Positions 55,692 to 64,000 of a stretch of DNA of 64,000 nt are shown here, in pieces. The stretch lies in NCBI GenBank assembly GCA_918026815.1, contig CAKJVC010000246.1, positions 1-64,000 of the forward strand, written 5' to 3'. How positions within the stretch are numbered: position 1 is the first letter of the stretch; every line of letters begins with the position of its first letter. Position numbers and translations under genes: made by a program. Source of the stretch: Chalara sp. BL73 (Eukaryota > Ascomycota > Leotiomycetes > Helotiales). The notes beneath the pieces are model-generated. The model was not told the DNA's origin and did no database searches. It saw only the letters and a program-made list of their open reading frames with translations.

Positions 55692-57705
55692 TCACTCAAG
55701 CTTCTTCTCCTTGATCTTGATGTTCACAGACATGCCCCAGCCTTCCCTACCCCCTATCCAGTTCTTCTGCTTGCCAACCTTTTTAATATCATTTGAGTGC
55801 TCCTCAAGCGCCTCCTTCAGCATCATCGGATCATCTTCTCTCTTCTCAATACTGAGTATCAATCTCAACCCCTCCTTATCATTCTCCTTCCCGAACCCGC
55901 TCGCCCACTCCGCATCAATATTCAGCCGCTTCCCCTTCCTATGCTTATCGATCTCGCCTGCTGGATACACCTTTGCGACCAGCTGTCCCACCGCCCCTAT
56001 GTACCGGGTCCACCACACCTCCTCAGGCGTCAGGATTTCCTGAAGAGAGAGTTTGAAGTCCGCTTCGCGTGGGGGGAGCTCCCCTTCGTATCGCTCTTCG
56101 AGAATAAGAGCCAGCAAAGCGCGGTCTTGATGCGAGACACCGTGCGTAGTACTCAGGAAGCCAGAAGAGGTGCTGTACAGCGCAGACATACTTGCCGTCT
56201 CCTTGGTCAGCGGCATATGCACATACAGCACATTCGTGAATGCATGAACTACGTGTTTGCTGATGCTCTCTGGGAACCTTCTTCCCCCATCCTGTTTACT
56301 CGGCTTCGGAATCGCTGCGAGTATGAGGTCGGAGATTTCGTCCGCAGACGGGCGGGCGTATTCTTTGGTTGCAACTTCCAAGGGATCATCGTTGCGAACG
56401 GAAGGGGCAAGCTCGCGGAACAGCGCACCTTCCCGCACACCGCCTTGACAGAAATGTGCTACTTTGATGCCGTGGGGAAGGGCTTCCAGGAGGACATTGA
56501 CGAGGAAGGCAACAGCCGGGACTTGTCCTCTTCTTCGATCGCTGACTCTGAAAATCTTCTCCGCCTGCTTTGCAACCTTCTTGAGCCTTTCCACATCCTG
56601 GAACTTTGCTCTCGGCGCTGAGTAACCATTGATTCTAGAAATTGGATAGTGTCGCCCATGAACCTATTCGACAAATTAACGCTTATCTCTATTGCTTGCA
56701 AACTTAAGAGCTGGGAGTTCAGGAGCAGATACTGAGCGCTGAAACCACAACACAAATGGATGGTTTCGGTTCTCAAGACGGCTCTTATACAGGTAAAGGA
56801 CATAATCAGGGCGGAAGTATCTTACCTGGTTCATATACAACAGTAAATACCCCCATCCTCTAAAACCTCCGCCGGACAAGTACAAGGGAAAACCACCCTC
56901 GGCCTTGGCGCGCTGCACCATATCATCCGGGACCTGCAACTGCTCGTACGCCCCCAGAAATTGGGCCTTCATATCTTCCCTTAATTTAGCAACCGCAGCA
57001 TCTCCTTCCTCTTCACTCTTACCCTTCCTCAAATCATCTAGCCTCTTCGTAAGCGCCGCAGCGCCGTAAGGAAAACTGACGCTGCCGCGCTCACTGATGC
57101 TCACATGCCCATCGCTCATCTCCAACCACGTGATTTGCATACTACCGCCTCCAAGATCCATGACCAGCCCAGATACGTCTGAGAAGCCAGAGGCGACGCC
57201 CAGGGCACCAACGTAGCCTTCCTCTTCCTTAGCGAGCATCTCGACCGTGAGACCTGTGGCCGATTTGATGGCTTTGCGGTAGGCGACGGAGTTGACGGCG
57301 GTGCGAGTTGCCTCCGTAGCGATGATGCGGATGTTGTCCTCGGGAACGTCAAGATCTTCGCAAATGATCTTAAATCGAAGAAGGGCGGCGATAATGGCGT
57401 TTACTATATCGTCCGGAATGGGAACGCGGTTGCCGCCATCATCATACTGGGCGTCGTATAAGCTGACATCGAGACGGTAGGAGATAAGTGTTGGTAGGAT
57501 GCGAGAGGTCGGTGGCTTAAGGTCTGTGACCGAGAAGCGGATGCCGTTGCTATGTAGATGTCAATTTAATTCATGGTATTTAGTGAGATTTGGAGGACTT
57601 GACCTACCTGCCCATGTCAACAATGGCTCGGAGCCACTTATTCCCTTTGCTACTTTCCTCTACATCTTGACCCTTGCGGGCAGGATACTCTGAGCCACCA
57701 CCCAT
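55692..57705 (-). CDS. Ppx/GppA-type phosphatase domain protein, Rtg2-like
   Basis: Three exons (57705-57608, 57549-56826, 56663-55692; introns 58 and 162 nt, GT-AG) give 597 residues. The actin/Hsp70-type ATP-binding motifs of exopolyphosphatases are present: IVDMGSNGIRFSV, then ATEATRTAVN, then GLVMDLGGGSMQI, and LSGGGFRGWGYLLLYMNQ. The carboxy half (QDVERLKKVAKQAEKIF, HFCQGGVREGALF) is the extension found in Rtg2 orthologues. In yeast, Rtg2 relays mitochondrial dysfunction to the nucleus (retrograde signalling) and takes part in SLIK; in filamentous fungi the role is inferred. The start at 57705 (MGGGSEYPARKG) is the last ATG before the conserved domain; the N-terminal tail before it is not conserved. 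The frame is intact. Confidence 0.88.
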
Positions 57706-58340
57706 TCTTGCCCCACTTCGTTTCGAAAGGGATTGATTTCGTCGTGGGAAGGGTTGTAGTTTGTTGTTTTCAGCTTCAGCAGGTAACGTGATATCAAGCC
57801 TTCCTCGAAATTACCCAGATTGCGAGGCAAAGGGGTTTCGAATGATGTCACGTCCTTGGCGACGTCCTCTCAAGCCCGAATCTTTCCTGCCAGCCTTTTG
57901 GTATACCAGTAATGCTGCCAGAGAAGCAAAAGAGAAGGAACAGCTTTTTTATAGATTTAAATCTGGTGAGGAGGAATATTATTGAGTAGGAGCTGCTTGA
58001 CCTATTCTGGAGGAAGGTGGAGTCGTCTTGGCGTTGCCTTGGCTCGAGGTTACAAAATAAAGGTTTTGTACAACGTAAAACAGCACTGGTTTTCAGCCAA
58101 TGGGATTTGTTGACTGAAAAGATGACAAGTTATTTGATGAGAGATGGCTCGGGCTGACTATGTGGTTCGTAACTTACGGCATTGCCATCGTCACGAAGAC
58201 CCTCTGTCTACGTGAAGCCAGATGGAAACCCATTTTCATGCAGACTAGGAGTAGGTTGCTCATCATGATCAGAGTATTCATTAGTTCATTGTCTCCCAAT
58301 ACATGTACAGTTTGTCCCTCCAATTTCAATACAGGTTGAC
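57706..58340. other. Intergenic stretch upstream of the Rtg2-like gene
   Basis: 635 bp holding the Rtg2-like promoter and the 3' flank of the DUF3074 gene. Short frames here are not convincing. Confidence 0.35.
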
Positions 58341-60552
58341 TTAAGAGACCGGCACGATCGAAGCCCCTCTCTCCTTCTCGCTACTACTGCTTCCGTTTCG
58401 TATACTCGACGGCCGCCCAGGCACGATACCCATGCCCTTCAAACTGTTCGCCCTTATACGTCCGCTCTTTCCCACCTGATCTCTTACTTCCTTCAGCAAC
58501 AATTCCCCTTGCGTACCGAGCCTCCCAAGTTTTGCAGCTAGTGCGGTGTTCTCCGCTTGTAGATCCCCGACCTGTCCTCTCAAGATTCCTTTTTCCTTTC
58601 TCAATAACTCGACTTCAGCTTTCAGCTCATCCCGTTCCCTCACGATCTTCGATCGCTCATCTTTCTCAGCAGCCTTCTTCTTCCGCTCCTCGTTCTTCCG
58701 CTGCTCCCTCTCCCTTTTCCGCGCTAGCTTTTCGACTTCACGCTGATACTTTTCCTCTTGTTTCTTCACCTCGCGCTCATGCTTCTCCTCCGCCTTCCTG
58801 ATCGCCTCCTCATCCTTCGCGACGTCCTCTGATCGCTTGCTCTCCTCTTTTTCCTTGGCTTTGATCAACTTTTCATCTAATTTTCTCTTCTTCTCTTCGA
58901 GCTTCTGAAGCTCTTTGTTTTGAAGGGAGGAAGCTTGTGCTTCGGACGCTAGGTCTGAATCAGGGAATGCGGATACTGATAGAGCAGAGGCAAAGCTCTG
59001 GATGGAGGATTCGGTGCTTATAGATGAGAGAGAGTCGCGGCGAGCTCCATTGGGTGTCTTAGCCTGTTCGGAACCTTGATCCCCGGCAAAATTATCCGAA
59101 ATTATGGCTGGAGTGTATGATGATATGGCTGCGCTGGCCGCTCCTGCTGTATTGACAACCGTGTTGTATATTCCGCTTCCGTTTGTTGTGGCTGGATCTG
59201 AAGGCGTTGTCTTGGGGTCATCACCAGGCTCTTCTTGCAATCCCGCTAAATGTCCGTTTGTTTGGTAGTTATACAGATCTTCCTTGTGGTTATGCTGGTG
59301 CTTGTGAGTGTGCTCATCTTGATCATCACCGGCAAGAATTTCGTCGTCGCTGTCAAAGTCCTCAATATCCTTTGCGCATGCCCAATTTAAGAACTTGCTT
59401 GCATCAGCCACAATGCCTCCTGGAGTACCGCGTTCTACCATAAAACGTGGCACGCTTCCTCCGGGATCGCTCCTTGTAATCATAATCCATTCTATCGGAT
59501 TAAGTTCACTTTCATCATCCTCACCACCCTCTTCTTTAGGATGGCTTCCACTTTCCATTTCAGAAACTGTTTTTCCTCTTGACCTAGTCTCGCCTTTCGA
59601 TGCGCTCTTGTCAATCGATCCTAGATCCGTCGAGGATTTCTTCACTGCATTCCTAACAATAGCGTCTCTCCCTAGTGTCGTTGATCTTGGTGGCGCTAGA
59701 TTCGGAGAAGAGAAAGATTTCCTGGGACCTCTGTTCAGAGGAACTTCTCTGATAAACTCAACCGATTCATATTGACCACGGATATATCCTTCCCTTGGCT
59801 GTGTATCTGGGTGATTACACGGCTTCGAAATAACCATAAAATGCCGTGGTACTTCATCTTCCCCTTCTTGTGGTTGCAGAGCTTGGTCAGACGTAACAAA
59901 CATTGTGACAAAGTCTCTAGGGGTTGTTGGGCCGGGAAATTGGGCAGACAACTGATAGACTGATTTCCTATTAGCTCTGCTCAGCACAAATAATGCAATT
60001 GTACTGACCTTCCATCTTCCCAACTCCCTCAACGCTCCTATTTTCTACCCTCCTCTCACCACCAATTCCTCTGATATTGCCTTCCCCAGGTCCTCCCTGA
60101 ACCTTCATTGTCTCCGGAAATTCTCTTTCGAGTGCCTTCTTCCACTTCTTAAAGCCCAATCCCTCGTGTACACTCCTCCGCGCAAACCACGATCCCCTCC
60201 CATCTTTCGCGCTCAGCTTATAAACGCCCATCCCCAGCGGATTCTCCTTCGGATTCAGCTTCACCGCCTTCCATTCCTTCTGTAGCTTGAGCACATCTTC
60301 TGGTGGAGGCGAGGATCGAGCGGACGATAATTCTATTTCAGAGGCAGACGATGCAGTAGATGTTGTAGTGTTAGCGCGCGAGCGACCCTCGGGGCTCGCG
60401 GCGTCCTCGGGAGGGGCAGCGATGGGCACGGAGTCCACGATAAGTTGCCCTGCTTTAAATGCTTCAGAGAGGAAGGGTTTGAGGTCGTCTAGAGGAGCGT
60501 CGGCGAAGTCTGTAGGACCGAGTGCCTTGAGGGCGTCGTGTAGCGCTGCCAT
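58341..60552 (-). CDS. DUF3074 (START-like) domain protein with C-terminal coiled coil
   Basis: Two exons (60552-60009 and 59959-58341; 49-nt intron) give 720 residues. The N-terminal 300 residues match the fungal DUF3074 family, a START-like lipid-binding fold: MAALHDALKALGP, LKPFLSEAFKAGQLIVDSVP, GSWFARRSVHEGLGF, VYQLSAQFPGPTTPRDFVTM, PRHFMVISKPCNHPDTQP and WIMITRSDPGGSVPRFMVERGTPGGIV. A flexible middle with acidic and His-rich patches follows, then a coiled coil of about 130 residues (KRKLDEKLIKAKEKEE through LRKEKGILRGQVGDLQAEN). A lipid-transfer or membrane-contact role is an inference from the fold; the true function is not known. The start at 60552 matches the family; an in-frame ATG at 60633 is upstream but poorly placed. 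The frame is intact. Confidence 0.85.
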
Positions 60553-61407
60553 CGTGGCAACTTTTGTGCAGGGACAATTGTTGTATGATTCGAAGCAGAT
60601 AAAAGCTTTGGCTTGCTCTAGTTTGCGACTCAAGAGGCGGCGTCTCGAACCTCTCTAATCAAGACTATTTGAGGATTTGTAAACGTAGAATTGCGTGGAA
60701 ACCCAGTCGCAGAACAATGCGGTTTTGTGCTTTTATGCATATGTATAGTACAATCGTCTTGTTTCATTACTAAGAATGCTGCATATGGTGGAATATAAAC
60801 AAAAGAGAAGTCATAAACAGCGACATCATTGCCTTCCACGGGTGGTGCTATTTGTACAACATAAACCTGGTTCGTACAATTAAATGCATTAGATGGGGGG
60901 TTGCAACCCGCGTATTTCGTATAGGATGGAGGTTCTCTGTGCCTGTAGGCATGCTTGTGTAAAGCAAATGACGTAATTTCCGTGATGGTCGGAGAAGGCG
61001 GAAAGTTGCTCCCCTTTTGAACCGAGACATCCATCTATCAACTCTGGCTTCGGGATGATATGAACATCATAACTACGAGAAGGGAGGTCAATATTCCGTC
61101 TAAGGCCTTAGTAGCTTATTAATATCAACGGAGAAGAAGTATATGCCGCAGCTAAACTCCAATTCTGTCTTGATTTTTGAGTTGTACCTGTAACAAATAT
61201 ATATTCTGTCAGTGAAGCTTTACGTATTAAGCTTTGGTTAGTTTGCCTGCTTCTGAATACATTTTAGTCTTTACAAATGCTTGAAACTAGAAGTAAATGA
61301 TTCCGGCTCCCTTGCATGGTATCCTACATATCCTAAGGTACAAGTTTGGCACAAAGGAAAGCGCCGAAACGCCTGGCTCTCGCTAATGTTCCCAGCATGA
61401 AATGCCA
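60553..61407. other. Intergenic stretch
   Basis: Promoter of the DUF3074 gene and 3' flank of the GRAM/VASt gene. A minus-strand frame at 60630-61034 (134 codons) shows no family motif and is considered chance. Confidence 0.35.
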
Positions 61408-64000
61408 TCAAGATTCAAATGTAACATGCTTGCGCCCATGGTTCAACATCTCCTGCTCTAACTTACAGTCCCCACAATACTCTCCATGCCATTTCCGGAG
61501 CTCCGCTATTTTGCTTTCTCTTTCCTTCTGCTTCGCTTCCTGAGTTTTGAGTTCTGCTCCCTTGAGCTTCTTCTGGGATGCGGATCTGGCCAGCCCCTCT
61601 TGAAGCATCGCCTGGACTTGCTTACACCTTGTGTTTTCGTCAAGAAGCCAATTTTCCCATCTGGTAGATTTGAGTCAGCATACTCTTAATAAATCAATGA
61701 TCAAAATGTGAAAACAGCTAGGGTGTATCCACACTTACTCTGCTTTAATCATTTCCCGCTCGACATTGTTGACTACGCGCATTGCTACAAGAAGTTCGTG
61801 CCGATACGAGCCAAGGTTCTGACGAGTGCGCCTAAGTCGTTTTGCAGTAGATCTGGTGGTCGCGTCTGTAAATGCCGATCCTGCAGTTTGGTATGATGCA
61901 TCCATATCTGTCGAGTTGGTAAGGCTTCTGAACTGGGTGTAACTGAGAACACATTAGAATTTACAAACCAAAATAATAATAATACCATGTTGCTTACCAT
62001 TTACTACCTGACCGACCAGAAGCTCCAACCGGAACGGCTGTGAGTGCATCATCGAGATCTTTTAGATATATCGCTTTACTCATGATTGGATTTGGTCCTA
62101 CACCGAGCCTCCCCATGAACTTTGCGGCATTGCGTTCGGACCACCAGCTACTGGCATCTTTCTTAACGATCAGAGTGTTGAACAGGATACTGAATATCAG
62201 TGCAAAAACGAGCAACCGGTTGGCAGTGCATGCCCTCCATATTGAACGGATAAGCGCAAACATCCACATCATCACCGATGAAATGCAGCTTTCGCCAAAA
62301 GAGCTTAGTGTCTCGAGAGCCATATGAGTGAGGGTTCGCTGCTTGATCTGAGGCCGCTTTGAGCTAGCTGATTGTCTAGGCTCGTATATTGAAATAGCCG
62401 TCTGCTGACCAACATCGCCGAAGATGTTGACAGCTCTCTTTGCCTTGCCTTGAGACCCTAGTTGGCGTACTTGATCTGTGATAACATCTGCCAAATCCAA
62501 TGCGTCCGAACTGGAGTCGCCAAGGGCTTGTTTTTCAACCAGGTTTTTGGAAAATTTTGGAGTCTTGAACCAGTCGACTTTTGTATAAATAGTCAACTTA
62601 CACTTTGCCTTTGAGACGTGAGTGATTACAATTTTCGAGACCAGCATGAAGTCTTTGTGATGAGGTAAATGCCAAGGAGTTTTGTGGTCTATGATAACGT
62701 AGCATGTATGCTCATTCAGGATGTCAATTACTTGATAGTCAACCACATTCGCCTGGCGAGCACGGCGGAACATATCTGTGTAATCGATTTGGAACTCGAA
62801 ATCGCGACGCATATGGCCCCCCTCTGATGAGACCCAAGGACCTCGTGCGATACGTTGTGCCCTGCGTTCGTGGTAGAGAACTGCAAGCAAGATTAGCTCA
62901 CTAATGCTGTGCTGTTAGATGAAGACTGTTCGATATACGTACTGTCAAACACGGTGCTCTTATCACCAAACATAACGTGGAATAATGCCTTAGCCCCTAT
63001 GTCAAATTGTCGTTCGACGGCTTTTTGTTGCATATTTTCAGGTTCGTAGATTACTGGGTGTGTCGGAAAATGGAAAGTAGACACATCTTTGCGTGACCGT
63101 CCTGGATGTATTCCTTTCTCGATATGGATGGGGCGGTGATGTCGACTTCGGCCGGACGCTGTGCCATTATCTATGGGCGTGTTTACATCAACATCTTCCC
63201 AGCTCTCCATACTTGGGCTTCGTGTTGGATCATCCTCTTCCATCTTGATCAGCGCGGTCATTATATCTTCAAGACTCATCTGGTCTTCCGACTGAGATAT
63301 GTCTATTAGGTAGTTAAGCCTATTTTGGAGCAATCGAAGTGGTTCCAGGAACGTCTTGACGGTGATTCTTGTAACATCATCTCCTGCTGCGCCTTCGCGA
63401 AGGTGTAGGAATAGGAAATCACAGTTTTTGCCTGGCGCAGCGGTAACTTCGGTTATGCTCTCCAAGCTTACTCCTGAGATGAGCACTAGACCAAGATGAT
63501 GGCTGTAGAAATATATATCATTTTGAGTTACATAAACTCTGCCTGGGAACTCCTGTTGCTCGTTGGGATTCCATGTGGCCCGGAAGACAAGTAAAACTTT
63601 ATCCTCTCTTGACACATTTGGAAAAAGCATACGGAATTGTGCTTCTTGCGTTTTCAACTCTAACGGATAATTGCTCGGGAAGACCTCAGGTTTGAATTGA
63701 TTGTGTATCTTGGTAGCAGCCTCTACATCTACGCTGACAGTCTGGCGATGCCCGCGCACTGAAGAATTTTCACTACTGATGATTGTAGGCGATGGATCAA
63801 GGGCTTTCAAAGCAGGGCTTGGAGGGGCTGACCGATCCATGGCACTGGAGGCCTTGATTTCTCCCTTTTCAAGTCGATTGATATATCCCCAGTTACTACT
63901 ACCCCACGAGTTCGCCATGATTCCACTCGGCATGCCTCCTGTAGCATCACTTCGCCCAATTCCAATACCACGTTCTCCGCTTGCAATGACAGCAAATTTG
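61408..64000 (-). CDS. GRAM/VASt-domain membrane protein (sterol-transfer type), 5' end outside the window
   Basis: Four exons are visible (64000-62943, 62880-61998, 61942-61739, 61660-61408; introns 62, 55 and 78 nt); the frame is still open at the right edge. A GRAM/PH-like region (FRMLFPNVSREDKVLLVFRATWNPNEQQEFPGRVYVTQ, then IYFYSHHLGLVLISGVSLESITEV) is followed by a VASt domain (TVFDILYHERRAQRIARGPW, DYQVIDILNEHTCYVIIDH, HKDFMLVSKIVIT, IYTKVDWFKTPKF) and one membrane span (LLVFALIFSILFNTLIV). The C-terminal tail contains a coiled coil (LKTQEAKQKERESKIAELRKW). Lam/Ysp2-type proteins with this layout are ER anchored and move sterols at membrane contacts. The missing N-terminus may hold C2 or PH domains. 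The frame is intact in what is visible. Confidence 0.88.

Noticed and set aside
60636..60652. Possible RNA polymerase III B-box (GGTTCGAGAC on the minus strand)
   Set aside because: No pairing T-stem, A-box or cloverleaf can be drawn around it; not a tRNA.
60630..61034. Minus-strand frame of 134 codons
   Set aside because: No recognised motif and located in the promoter of the DUF3074 gene; likely chance.

Overview
The window is nuclear DNA of a filamentous ascomycete (Pezizomycotina). The evidence is short introns (about 43-250 nt) with GTAAGT/GTATGT donors and CTNAC-type branch points, an AT-rich repeat at the left edge that looks RIP-mutated, and fungal housekeeping proteins (Sth1/Snf2 remodeller, Rtg2-like phosphatase, LAMMER kinase, Pos5-like NADH kinase, sideroflexin, tRNase Z, VASt/GRAM lipid-transfer protein, GH3 beta-glucosidase, DUF3074 protein). 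Protein style suggests Leotiomycetes, but that is only an impression. I recognised no rRNA, tRNA, CRISPR array or complete transposase gene.

Layout. 1-1.1 kb: an AT-rich repeat with a pair of inverted repeats and a GATTAC/GTAATC array. 1.5-10.5 kb: three recognisable but frame-broken genes: an F-box gene (+), an MFS anion:cation symporter-type gene (-), and a CTR9 (Paf1 complex) copy (+) that has lost its 5' end and carries five frame breaks. 10.5-18 kb: a long stretch without a recognisable gene, rich in simple repeats and G-runs, holding one unexplained 315-codon ORF. 18.0-20.6 kb: an intact CRIB-domain protein. 21.7-24.0 kb: a heavily decayed M1 aminopeptidase (-) whose zinc motif has lost its first His. 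24.6-40 kb: mostly intact genes: LPLAT acyltransferase (-) divergent from NADH kinase (+), an unknown GC-rich gene (+), tRNase Z (-), LAMMER kinase (-) and sideroflexin (-). 40-46 kb: gene-poor, with a decayed TLDc-domain gene (+). 46-64 kb: intact SNF2 remodeller (+), GH3 beta-glucosidase (+), Rtg2-like protein (-), DUF3074 protein (-) and a GRAM/VASt protein (-) running off the right edge.

The genes do not form an obvious pathway cluster. The main theme is the contrast between a left arm full of relics, next to a repeat, and a right part where more than 20 kb of coding sequence reads without a single frame break. That argues for real, regional gene decay (old duplicates or dispensable copies) rather than uniformly poor sequence, although many of the lesions in the F-box, MFS and CTR9 copies sit at short homopolymers and regional assembly error must be excluded.
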